A DNA stretch of 64,000 bases. Source: Pseudophaeomoniella oleicola. Lineage: Eukaryota; Ascomycota; Eurotiomycetes; Phaeomoniellales; Phaeomoniellaceae. The translations under genes were made by a program, and so were the position numbers. This document shows, one piece after another, positions 34,460-44,529 of this stretch. The notes beneath the pieces were generated by a model. The model was not told the DNA's origin, searched no databases, and saw nothing but the letters and a program-made list of their open reading frames with translations. The stretch covers positions 620,001 to 684,000 of the forward strand of contig QWDQ01000006.1 in NCBI GenBank assembly GCA_003868215.1. Direction: 5' to 3'. Positions within the stretch are counted from its first letter, which is position 1; each line of letters begins with the position of its first letter.

Positions 34460-36750
34460 ATGCAGTCAATAGCGAGAGTCTCGTCTATGCTCGAGACCAG
34501 TAAGCTCTGCCCTGATTTCACTGTTGCCCTTCACTAACACCTGATATAGCTCGTGACCTTACATTGGAGGCTGCGCAGTCTGTCAATGCCTCTCGGTCAA
34601 CCAGATCCACCACCAGGCGTGCGACGCCGTTTGCTCAATTGAAAAAGCTGTTGGACAGTCGCCATGACAAGGAAATCTTAGAGGGTCTTCGGAAAGTTGT
34701 ATCTGTAAGTTGGACACATTGTATACTGCGAGCAATCTGACCAGCCTAGATGATGTACCGAGGTCTCCCATGCCTACCTTACTTTTCTTCGGTCGTGAAA
34801 AATGTCGCCAGTCCGAATATTGAAGTCAAGAAGCTTGTCTATATCTATCTGTTGCACTATGCCGAGTCTGAACCCGACCTTGCGCTTCTCTCGATCAATA
34901 CGATCCAAAAGTCTCTTACAGACCAGAACCCGCAGATAAGGGCATTGGCGCTACGTACAATGTCCGGTATACGTGTGCCAGTAATCAGCCAGATTGTATC
35001 CTTGGCGATCAAACGCGGCTGCGGCGATATGAGCCCGCATGTGCGCAAGGCGGCAGCTCTGGCTATTCCGAAATGCTACAGATTGGATCCAAACACCCTT
35101 CCACAGCTGCTCGAGTATATATCGATATTGTTGGGAGATAAGCAATATTTTGTTGTCGGGCCGGCCGTCTCTGCCTTCCTAGAGATCTGCCCTGACCGAA
35201 TGGATCTTATTCACAAGCATTATCGCAGCCTCGTCAGGAAATTAGTGGATATGGATGAATGGAGTCAGATTGCGACTATGCGCCTGCTCCTCAACTACTC
35301 AAGGAGAACGTTCCCCGAGCGGACAACCCGCGTGACTAAGACTGTGAAGAAAGGATTCTATGACGACGAGGAAGATGAGACCGAGGAAACAGACGAGACA
35401 GTGCGTGTTCTGGACCCTGACCTTGAAATGTTTTTGAAAGCTTGCAAACCTCTGCTGCAAAGCAGGAATGGAGCCGTCATTGTCAGCGTAGTACGCTGTT
35501 TCCTCTATCTCGGAACACGGGAAGACATTGAAACAACGATTGGCCCCTTACTCGCTTTGCTGCGAGGCGCTCCGGATGTTCAGTATGTGGCCATGTACGA
35601 TATCGTTGCTGTCGCTCTCAAAACGCCATCGTCCTTTACCCAACACATCTCACATTTCTTAGTCCGTTCCACCGACACAGCCGAGATTTGGCGACTGAAG
35701 CTGGAAATTCTTACAATCATCTTTCCATATTGTGGATTGCACGGCAAAGGTCTCATCTTGAACGAACTCGAGCATTTCTCGCATAGCGCAGATGCTGACC
35801 TCATGCATGAAAGTGTGCGGGCCATCGGACGATGCGCACAGACGGATAAAGAAACTTCAGCAAGATGTTTTCGTATATTGCTGAATCAGGTCTCCGGCTC
35901 GTCACAAGGTCTGGTCTCCGAAGCATTGACTGTCATACGGCACCTCATACAGCAAGATCCTGCTTCACATAAGGGCACGATTGTTACTCTTGCCAAAAGT
36001 CTCGATGCGACAGCGAGTCCAGATGCCAGAGCGACGATTATCTGGCTTGTCGGGGAATATGCGTCGGCCGACCCAGAGAATAATATCGCTGCCGATGTTC
36101 TACGCATTCTGGCCAAAGGATTTGCGGATGAATCCGAAGTGGCCAAACAGCAGATTGTCCTCCTGGCAGCTAAGGTATATTTACAGTATCTACAAAAGCA
36201 AGATGAACAACGTAAGCAAGCATCTGATGAGAACGATATCGATGTCGTGCCTCAGAAGGACGGCGGCGCGTCTCCAATCACGATGCTGTTTGATTACATA
36301 TTGCTGCTTACACGGTACGACACTTCTTATGACCTCCGCGATCGTGCGCGAATGTACAAGTCACTGCTGTCAGTATCTTCTTCAACTCAACTCGCTTCGC
36401 TCCTTCTTCTTGCCCCTAAGCCGGTTCCACATCAGCCTTCACCATCCGAGTCTCGCCGTGGTCTCGTCCTCGGGTCGTCAAGTCTTGTGGTAGGACCCGC
36501 AGAAGCCGGCTTTAGAGGCCTTCCTGGATATGAAGACATCCCAGACTGGGTGGAAGAGGGGAATGTGCCTGACCCTAAACTGAGAGACGAGCAAGTCAAA
36601 GTGGAATACGGAGAAAAGAAAACCGTCAGTGCTAGTGCCCGTTTGGAGGAAGCTGTTCGAGATCAAGGAAAAGAGGCACAGATTCTGCCTGGTAAAGCAA
36701 AGACCTTAGACGATTGGTTAGATGAGGAGGAGGAAGCTACCGAGGAAGAA

Positions 36751-36781
<31 letters not shown>

Positions 36782-36897
36782 TCAGCGGAACGGAAGAGGA
36801 AACGGATGAAGATTCCGATGTAGAATACGAGGAGGTTGAGGTCAGCACAGATGAAGAGAGCGATGAGGAAGTAGCAGAGAGGCAACAGCTTGTATGA
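34460..36897 (+). CDS. APL6: AP-3 adaptor complex beta subunit
   Basis: Three exons: 34460-34499, 34550-34704, 34750-36897; 780 residues. It starts MQSIARVSS, then ATPFAQLKKLLDSRHDKEIL and, in exon 3, the adaptin trunk with SSVVKNVASPNIEVKKLVY, YLLHYAESEPDLALLSINT and PHVRKAAALAIPKCYRLDP. The HEAT-repeat solenoid runs to about residue 590. The insert ERTTRVTKTVKKGFYDDEE and the C-terminal linker GLPGYEDIPDWVEEGNVPDP are AP-3 beta features. The protein ends in an acidic hinge with a run of 13 Glu encoded by GAA/GAG repeats; there is no ear domain, as is usual for fungal AP-3 beta. AP-3 carries cargo such as Vam3 and alkaline phosphatase from the Golgi to the vacuole. Confidence 0.94.
36747..36779 (+). 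repeat. GAA/GAG microsatellite coding poly-Glu
   Basis: Nearly pure GAA units inside the AP-3 beta coding exon, encoding part of the acidic hinge. It is likely to vary in length in threes between strains. Confidence 0.8.
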
Positions 36898-37387
36898 TAC
36901 CCATGTCTGATCTACATATGTATATAAATGATTTAACGTCACCTACCATTTCCACAACATCAACGTTTCTGTGTCGTGTATACTTTTGTTGTAGGCTCTC
37001 ATGATCCCCTGAATATAATTACCCCCTTTGAGTAGTGCATGAGGTAGTCAATGAGGGGCTTCTACCTTTCGACCCCGCATTACTGTAACTGAATGATGTG
37101 ATGAAGCTCACGAGCCATTTGTCTCTTGAATTGTCAGAATTGTCTGCTTTACGTATCCCATACGTGATATCATTGGGCTTACCAAGCACGGAGCGTAGTC
37201 CTGATCATAAAGGTGTTCACTAGAGCGAAGCCTTGGTCCTTTATTCTGTAATGCTCTGTTGAGGTCCCCATACATGAAACGGCAATACTAGGTTGGTATA
37301 GTAATTCTTCCCATATTGCTTTTGATATCTAACCTGCACCTTTCAATTGATAAGGGGGAAACTTCGCAATTACCCGTACTAAGCTAT
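36898..37387. other. Intergenic region
   Basis: About 490 bases between two plus-strand genes. Nothing specific is seen. Confidence 0.5.
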
Positions 37388-38579
37388 ATGAACCTTCGAA
37401 ACGCCATTTCTAGTCCTAGTCCTCTATTACGACTTCGACAGCTAGTACCTCACCTTGCGCATCAGCCTCCGGCCAGAGCATTATCACGACAGCTCACCAT
37501 GTCTACCTCGATCTCGCAAACCATGCGTGCCATAGTAGTGGAGGAAACAGGCGGTCCTGAGGTCCTCCTCACTAAATCGGCTGAACCCCTTCCAAGCCTC
37601 AAAGCGAACGAGGTCCTAGTCAAGAATACTCTTGCTGGCATCAATTACATCGATACCTACTTCCGCACGGGACAATATCCCTCGAAGAAGCCAGAAATAC
37701 TAGGCCGTGAAGCCGCCGGTATCATAGCTGACATCGGGGACTCTGTCGATGACAAGACATATGGTTTCAAAAAGGGCGACAGAGTGGTATGGACAAACTG
37801 GACAGGGGGATATGCTGAATACGTGGCCGTACCAGCTGATAAAGTCGTAAAACTTCCTGACGGTGTCAGCGATGAAGCCGCGGCGGGAGGCCTCCTCATG
37901 GGTCTCACAGCGCTAAGCCTCCTACGGGAATCATACGAAGTCAAAAAGGGCGACACAATCCTCATCCACGCCGCAGCAGGAGGTACAGGTCTACTCATGA
38001 CCCAGGTCGCTAAAGCCATTGGCGCCAAGGTCATCGGCACAGCCGGCGGATCGGAGAAAGTACAGACGGCCAAGGACAACGGCGCGGATGAAGTGATAGA
38101 CTACAAGACAGAGAAAGACTGGCCGGCGAAAGTGTTGGAACTGACGAACGGAGCAGGCGTCGATGCGGTGTTCGATGGCGTCGGAAAGGATACTTACGAC
38201 GGCAGTCTCGACGTCATCAAGAGGAAAGGAACCGTCGTGTTCTTCGGCGCAAGTTCAGGTCCCGTACCTGATATCTCACTAAGGTAACCCCCCTCCCCCC
38301 CCCCCGGTCTCACCTCTTTCCCAACGTCTAAACTAATTGATAAATAAAAAAAACAGACGCCTAACATCCAAAAACTCCAAACTCCTCCGCCCGACCATGG
38401 CGCTGTACACGGTCACCCCGGAAGAAAACACCTTCTATACGGATCTGTTCTTCGAGCACTTGAAGAAAGGTACGATGAAGGTCAAGGTGCACAAGGTGTA
38501 CGGGTTGGAGGACGTGAGGGAGGCGCATGTGGATTTGCAGGCGAGGAAGACTAGTGGGAAGTTGTTGTTGAGGTTGTGA
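37388..38579 (+). CDS. ZTA1: NADPH:quinone oxidoreductase, zeta-crystallin type
   Basis: Two exons: 37388-38283 and 38357-38579; 372 residues from the first ATG, 335 from the ATG at 37499. The zinc-free MDR enzyme reduces quinones with NADPH. Visible blocks: VEETGGPEVL, the GREAAGIIADIG turn of the GroES-like domain, GGYAEYVAVPADKVVKLPDG, and the nucleotide-binding AAAGGTGLLMTQVAKAIGAK. The C-terminus has KVHKVYGLEDVREAH. The first 37 residues (MNLRNAISSP onward) are Arg-rich without acids and look like a mitochondrial presequence, while the internal ATG has a good context (CACCATGTC) and would give a cytosolic form of normal family length. The intron contains a long C-run (38287-38304). Confidence 0.93.
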
Positions 38580-39121
38580 TTGAGGGCGGAGAAGGGGGAG
38601 GAGGGGGGTTGTCTATTGGTCGTTCTTTATATTGAAATGATTAAAGATCTTACGATTGGGATTGTGATAGAAAGTTTGCATTCTTCCCTATGGAAAAGGT
38701 ACTTTTTTGTAGATGTCTTATCATTTTCTTGACGCCTATGAAGCTATTGCAATACTTGTCTGCCAAACCGCAGCTCCTTGGAGAACAGAAGCAAAGCGCG
38801 ATGGCCACTGTTCACCTACCAGGGAAAGACCTCTCCGAGCCAAGAGATCGAGGGTGTTCGTCTGGATTCTTTTCTGTTGCCGTGGGCTGACGTCGGTTGC
38901 CTCAAACGAGTGGCCATGATTGCTTGCATGTACTTCGTGTCCCAGGCGTCACCCCTCACTGAAATGCTTGACTGCACCGGAGAACTGTCCTTTTCGGAAA
39001 TACAAGACAGACCACTCCTTCTTTACCTCTGGGTTCCCCCCATGGTATCGGTCCGATATGATAGGACCATTGTTAGTCATCATGAGTGCATTGACCCCGC
39101 TCCCGGAAGATTCTTGCTCAT
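38580..39121. other. Convergent intergenic region
   Basis: About 540 bases between the stops of the quinone reductase and Arb1. Apparent plus-strand frames entering 39122-39290 are antisense to the acidic tail of Arb1. Nothing else is seen. Confidence 0.5.
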
Positions 39122-40878
39122 TCAGGTGGCATTGCCTGTGTCTGACGCATCGTTCTCAAGGGCCTCGGTGTCAGAAGGCTCTTCATCCGTGTCTTCTACC
39201 CGGTTGGTCTGTTCGGCTTCCCAATCCACCTTGGCTTGTTCGGCGGCTTCTTCTTCGGCCTTCACTCCGAGTGCTCGTGGCTTGACATAGTCTAGCATCA
39301 GTTCATTGGGGATAAAGTTGTCAAAAGAGCAGTATGCCATGCTGACGGTGTCGATGAACATGATGCCGCAGTTGAGTTTGTGGATCTTGGCTTCCAGTCT
39401 CATTCCGACGAAGCAGTACTGGAGAATTTGGGCTTCCAAGAAGAATTCGTAAGCGGGGTATCCATTGTCGGAGCTTCCCTCCCCGTTCGAGGTTTTAAGG
39501 GCACGTCTTTCGGCATCAGTGAGATCTTCGTCAGGGGCGTTGGGATTGCGCCATTTCTTCGCGAGCACCCGCCCCAATGGTCTGAAGCCTGGTGTATTTT
39601 CTTTGTAGAACTTTTTCACATCAAATGTGACAGGAAAGATCTTGGTGATCTCGAACGCTCCTTCTTGAACCCAATCTGTAGCGATGGTGTTTTGCTCTAT
39701 GGAAGCGACAAAACTGTACATCTGTTCTTCAGACCCAGCGGCAGCAATACCGTATTTCATAACGTGCCTAGCTTCGTCCTCCGTCATACCAAGGAAGACG
39801 TTCTCTGGAAACTCTCCGTTATCTTCTCGGATCCAGTCCGCCTTTGCGTCGAAGTTGTGCGCGTAGAAACCTCCAAACAGGGTTGAACATGCGATGTTGA
39901 AATCTCCTGGTAGCCATCGTTCAGCTTGCTTGATATTCCACAACTCGACCGGGGCCACCTTGTCGAGGAAGTTGCGAGTTCCTAGGATCTCCTCAGAATA
40001 TTCCGGGCAAACGTCATGGAGCAGAAGATAGGACATGAAGTTCGAAAGAAGACCGGTGATCATCTTGACCTCTTCAATGGTTGCCAGCTCCCAGCACTGG
40101 GGCACTCGACGAGAGATAAAGGCTTTCATGACCCCTTCGAAATCAACAGTCCAAATTGAATCTTTTTCGCCAATACAGAGCTTGTCCTCTGATATGCTCG
40201 TTTGCGCCAGAGCCCCAACCAGATCTTCTTTGTCTAGATCTTTGCGGTCTGCAATGCTGAGGCCTTGAAACATGTTGGGAGAGACGTTTATACCACCAAA
40301 TACCAAGTATTTGTAGAAAGCATCCCGTTGCTCTGTCTGAAGCCTCCGCCGTCTCTCATATCGTTGAATTGCCGTCATAAGGCGCCTAGCACTGGTGAGC
40401 ATACAGCTAAAAAGGAAAGCTACCACATCCATACATGGTGAAAGGGTAACGCCTAGTCACGTCAGCTGGATCATGCATGCTGGGTGGCTATAAACTCACC
40501 TATCGTAGAGCTCGTAATCGATCTGAGCTTCCTCTACCGTGAGAGGACCGTCGGCATTGTACTCTTCAAGACCTGTTGGTTTCCCCTAAATAGAGAGATT
40601 TAGCGGTTTCGAAACCTGGCCATGGGTGCGTTGATGCCTACCAGTCCTCGCTTGCTCGCTGGCTTCCTGCTTTTCTTCTTCTTCTTCTTTTTACTTATAC
40701 CAACTTCCACGCCATCAGCGACAGGACCAGCTTCAACGTTGTCAGGGCTCGCATCAACAAGAGCGTCCTCCACAGTTGGAGTAGCTTGTATTTCTCCTAG
40801 TCTCGTGTCGCTTTCATTCTCAGTGGTACTCTCCTCGGCTTGATTGACCGTCTTGATGAGCTGATTCTGTTGATCCAT
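39122..40878 (-). CDS. arb1: Argonaute siRNA chaperone complex subunit Arb1
   Basis: Four exons on the minus strand: 40642-40878, 40500-40585, 40435-40452 and 39122-40385; 534 residues. Exon 3 is only 18 nt. With it, the product reads GKPTGLEEYNADGPLT, then ELYDRRYPFTMRLMTAIQRY, then ERRRRLQTEQRDAFYKYLVFGG, matching the order remembered for fungal Arb1 (fungal GFEEY-ADPP, LYD-PF-ERIE-CIQRYRARRR). Other blocks: VDFEGVMKAFISRRVP, FLSYLLLHDVCPEY-like and AERWLPGDFNIACSTLFGGFYAH. The N-terminus has a KKKKKKK basic run after an acidic tract; the C-terminus is acidic. In Schizosaccharomyces pombe, Arb1 with Arb2 binds Ago1, holds duplex siRNA and is needed for RNAi heterochromatin. Role here is by homology. 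Confidence 0.87.
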
Positions 40879-42403
40879 ATTCGCAGTTTGGGTCGGGGTT
40901 TCTCAAAGAGAATAGGAGAATAGGAAGAAAAAAGAAAAAGAAAGAAAGAAAGAAAGAAACAGCCCTACGACAGTGGCAGATAAGATGAAAAGGCTGTAGG
41001 ATTGACCAGTAGCAAACATTCCTAGCATTGCCTGAGTGAGCTTCAAGTATCAATCATGGAAAATAGAAACGAAAGTGAAAGCGAAAGTGAATGTTTGTTG
41101 TACTTGGAACGAATGTTTGGATGTTGCACAAACAAGGTTGTACAAACAGTGAAGGCGGGCGTCCTCGTAGGTGTCTCTCACTACACGTTGTGAATAAGAC
41201 GTCCCTAATGCTTCGCCAATACCCAACAACCTATCGTAGTAATAGCGAATATGCACAGCTTCGTCAATAACTGGTCGACATCAATCATGATGCTATGTCG
41301 TTGAAGACTTCACTACATCAAAGTCTTTGATGATACTTTGGACAAGAGGTCGTTTGCATCCACGTCTGGCGGCCCAAGACTGCATGTCAGCTAGAACCCC
41401 TATGCACACGTAGGACATCGACTTCAAGATCACAAAGCTATCAAGAGAACAATGAGAGGGAGTCTGACACCTGTCTAAACGACTGGCTTGACCCGCGACA
41501 CAAGACCTGTGCCCAATCTATATTCGGATTGCCGAGAATTGGGTCACAATTTATGCATGGGTCGCAGTCACGAGTGCAAGAGCTGTTGAGGCCATGAGCA
41601 GTGCCTAAATTTACACTCGATTTCTTTGGAGAGAGCATCCATGCTGAATCTGTCGTGCTGACTGCGTCTCGGGGTCTGGAGTAAAAGACATATTTCCGCT
41701 CACCCCCATATGAAACATATGCCCACTCAATGTCTTCAGCAGGAGACAACTACCGGAGAGCAATATGCGTGATTCGGTTCTCCTGGCATCGACACGAACG
41801 GTCGGCTGGCGAGCTGGTTTTATTTGACCGATGGAGCGCCGGTTTTGGTGGATTTGGTCTGGCCCATGGGTTGTACTGCACCTGAAAGCCACTCCAAGTC
41901 AGTATCGTTATTGGGGTCTGAGATGTGTCTGTCAGCCCACGACCACAGCCTTGTCAGGAGACAGCGACCCCATTTCTTTCTATGAATGCACTAAAACCAG
42001 GCGCCTTGGGGGGTGTCTGTGGCTAAGACCAGACGCAGCGGTACAGACCGACAGATAGAGCCGCGCTACGAATTAAGGGCATTGCTCTCCCGAAGGTTAA
42101 TCGACGATTTTGGCTGCAATTGGGAATCGTGGCGGTAGGCGGACTCTCTGCCGACGAAATTTTTACGATAGAATTTTACCGATTTTCGTTCTGCTGCTCC
42201 ATCCAGTCGGTGCAACACTGTTATTGGTAACGTTACCATCTGAGCCCATAGTAATTCTCGAGGCGAATGAGGGTGCCCGAGATGTCCCGATGCATGACTC
42301 CTACGTCTATTTACACGTTTCTTCTCCTTAAATGTTTGCCCGTTTATATACCTTCTTTTTCCTCATGGCGTCTCCTACATTGAAATAGGCTAAAACAACA
42401 ACC
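40879..42403. other. Divergent promoter region, about 1.5 kb
   Basis: Between Arb1 (minus) and the MFS transporter (plus). Near 40925-40960 there is an A/G-rich AAAGAAAG repeat, which is the CT-rich leader of Arb1 on its own strand. Frames of 60-100 codons at 41441-42058 have no support. Confidence 0.55.
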
Positions 42404-44128
42404 ATGGCTAACGAAAAAGAGTCATTCGACAACACCGCCGAGATAAACGATCCCCTTGAGACAGATGGTACCTGGCAAGGGGATCTCCAACTGGCCAGGA
42501 CGCTGTCAAGACAAAGCTATACAAGTCAGGCTGCAATTCCGCCAAATGCTGTTTCAAATGCCCGCCGGCAGTCCGTTTCAAATGCTCGCCGTCAATCTGT
42601 TTCAAATGCCCGCCGCCAATCTGTTGCCAATGCCCGCCGTCAGTCTGCACAGCTGAGAGTCTGCAGTGGGTGTCACCGACCGCTGGGTGGAGATATAGAG
42701 AAAGGTCCGAAATTCGAGCCGAGAGATCCGGATCAGGATCCCAATATCATCGTCTGGGATGGAGAAGATGACCCGGACAACCCTCGGAACTGGCCATTAC
42801 CGAGCAAGATGGCTATCACTGCTCTGGTGGCGTTGATGATCTTTGCGGTATCCTTCTCTTCGAGCATTTTCGGGTCGGCAGTCCGTGTTACAGCGCAAGA
42901 ATATGGTGTCAGTACGGAGGTCATGTACCTCAGCGTGTCGCTTTTCATATTGGGTCTGGCAGTAGGACCCATGTTCTTTGGACCAATGTCGGAATTGTAC
43001 GGTCACGTCATCCCTCTCACCATTGCTTTCGCCGGTGTATCGATCTTTCAGATTCCAATGTCTCTCGCTCAAAATGTTCGCACCATTATCATCTGCCGGT
43101 TCTTCGCCGGTGCCTTTGGCAGTGGCACTTTTGCTGTGGTCTCTGGCATATATGTCGAACTTTGGGAGCCAATCACTCGAGGTGTGGCTATTGGCCTCTC
43201 GGCCATCTGTATCAATCTTGGCAGCACAGTCGCTCCCATAGTCGGCGCCTACGCCACTCACTACATCGGCTGGCGCTGGACAGGTTGGATAACGCTGATA
43301 TACTGCGGCGTGCTCGCCTTCGTCGGCATCTTCGTGATCCACGAGACTTCAACCCGCAAAATCCTCGCGCGGAGAGCCTATCATCTGCGGCTCTCTACCG
43401 GAAACTTCGCTCTCCACTCCGCTTCCGAAGAACTTCCTATAAGCGTTTCTCTGCTCATCCACAAATATCTCACCAAACCTATCCGCATGTTCATTCGCGA
43501 ACCGATCTTGATTTGCTTTACGATATACCTAACTCTCGTCTACGGCGCCCTCTACCTCTCCTACCAAGCCTTCCCCTACGCCTTCGAACACCGCGGCTGG
43601 CCCACGACAACCTCCTCCCTCCCCTTCATCGCCGTCAACCTGGGCATCCTCTCCGCCTGGGCCGCCTTTTCCTACTTCACGATCACCTGGTACAAACGCC
43701 GCTGGCTCGCGCGCAACCGCTCGATCCCCGAAGACCGCCTCCCCCCCATGATCGTCGGCGCCCTGATGCTCCCCTGCGCCCTCCTCTGGTTCGGCTGGTC
43801 GCAGCGCACGCACTGGGCCTCGCAGCTCATCGCCGCCTACTTCATCGGCCTCTCGATCCTCCTCATCTTCATCTCCGGCATCGTCTACATCGTCGACGTC
43901 TACACCGTCCACGCGAACAGCGCGATGAGCATCCACATCATCTTCCGCAGCATCGTCGCCTCCAGTTTCCCCCTCTTCGCGACCCCCATGTATCACGGCC
44001 TCGGCGTCGAGTGGGCCACCACCGTGCTCGCCGGCCTGTGCATCGTCATGATCCCCGCTCCGTTCATCTTTCTCAAGTACGGCGCAACCATTAGAGGGTG
44101 GAGTAAATTCAGTTTCAAGGAAGGTTAA
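42404..44128 (+). CDS. MFS transporter, DHA1 (Tpo1/Flr1-like) family
   Basis: Single exon, 574 residues. A long cytosolic tail of about 120 residues is followed by 12 predicted membrane helices. Family blocks: DPDNPRNWPLPSK just before helix 1, as in fungal drug:H+ antiporter-1 proteins; GPMSELYGHVIPL after helix 2; the RFFAGAFGSGTFAVVSG block; and ELWEPITRGVAIGL. DHA1 proteins export drugs, polyamines or small metabolites; substrate unknown. The tail carries four tandem copies of an eight-residue unit ending RRQS (residues 50-81) and a CSGCHRPLGG motif. The 3' half changes to strongly C-ending codons from about 43530 on. No biosynthetic genes lie next to it, so a cluster role is not suggested. 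Confidence 0.93.
   Translation: MANEKESFDNTAEINDPLETDGTWQGDLQLARTLSRQSYTSQAAIPPNAVSNARRQSVSNARRQSVSNARRQSVANARRQSAQLRVCSGCHRPLGGDIEKGPKFEPRDPDQDPNIIVWDGEDDPDNPRNWPLPSKMAITALVALMIFAVSFSSSIFGSAVRVTAQEYGVSTEVMYLSVSLFILGLAVGPMFFGPMSELYGHVIPLTIAFAGVSIFQIPMSLAQNVRTIIICRFFAGAFGSGTFAVVSGIYVELWEPITRGVAIGLSAICINLGSTVAPIVGAYATHYIGWRWTGWITLIYCGVLAFVGIFVIHETSTRKILARRAYHLRLSTGNFALHSASEELPISVSLLIHKYLTKPIRMFIREPILICFTIYLTLVYGALYLSYQAFPYAFEHRGWPTTTSSLPFIAVNLGILSAWAAFSYFTITWYKRRWLARNRSIPEDRLPPMIVGALMLPCALLWFGWSQRTHWASQLIAAYFIGLSILLIFISGIVYIVDVYTVHANSAMSIHIIFRSIVASSFPLFATPMYHGLGVEWATTVLAGLCIVMIPAPFIFLKYGATIRGWSKFSFKEG
42551..42646 (+). repeat. Four tandem 24-bp units coding VSNARRQS
   Basis: Units at 42551-42574, 42575-42598, 42599-42622 and 42623-42646. 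The first three encode VSNARRQS and the fourth VANARRQS. Differences between copies are nearly all at third codon positions (GCC/GCT, CGG/CGT/CGC, CAG/CAA, TCC/TCT). Confidence 0.95.
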
Positions 44129-44529
44129 ATAAAAAGAAGGCAAAAATGGGAAAAGCCCAAATTTTTTAGACACGAAGTTATGATAGAACATATATAGACT
44201 CACTAATAGATCAGAGACAGAAGCTATAGATAGATAGGTTGGGACGATATGTATGAATGACATGATATGAATATTCAAAGAACAAGTACCGAGATCATTG
44301 TACGTGCTATCCACTACATATGGCATGCCCCTACAAACGAAATGAATCGAAAACACCGAGTAACCGTATTCCTCCCTCTGCTGACCTGGATGACAGATAG
44401 ACACGGATCCACCATACACCGTTGAGCCACCTCGTACGCCAGGAACGCATAATGCTAGACGGCCGCAAAAGGCAATGCAGAGATAATAATATAACAAGGT
44501 AATTTAGACTGGATATGCTGCCACGTGTC
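44129..44529. other. Convergent intergenic region
   Basis: About 400 AT-rich bases between the stops of the MFS gene and ATG15. Both terminators should lie here. Nothing else is seen. Confidence 0.5.

Noticed and set aside
38690-39290. Plus-strand frames of 66-170 codons entering the 3' end of Arb1
   Set aside because: They are antisense to the acidic Arb1 tail and have no motif.
43162-44497. Long overlapping frames inside the MFS gene: 310 codons on the plus strand (43162-44094) and 322 codons on the minus strand (43529-44497)
   Set aside because: They arise from the strong C-ending codon bias of the MFS gene; their translations are Arg/His/Leu- or Gly/Asp/Glu-rich with no domain pattern, while the MFS frame is clearly coding.
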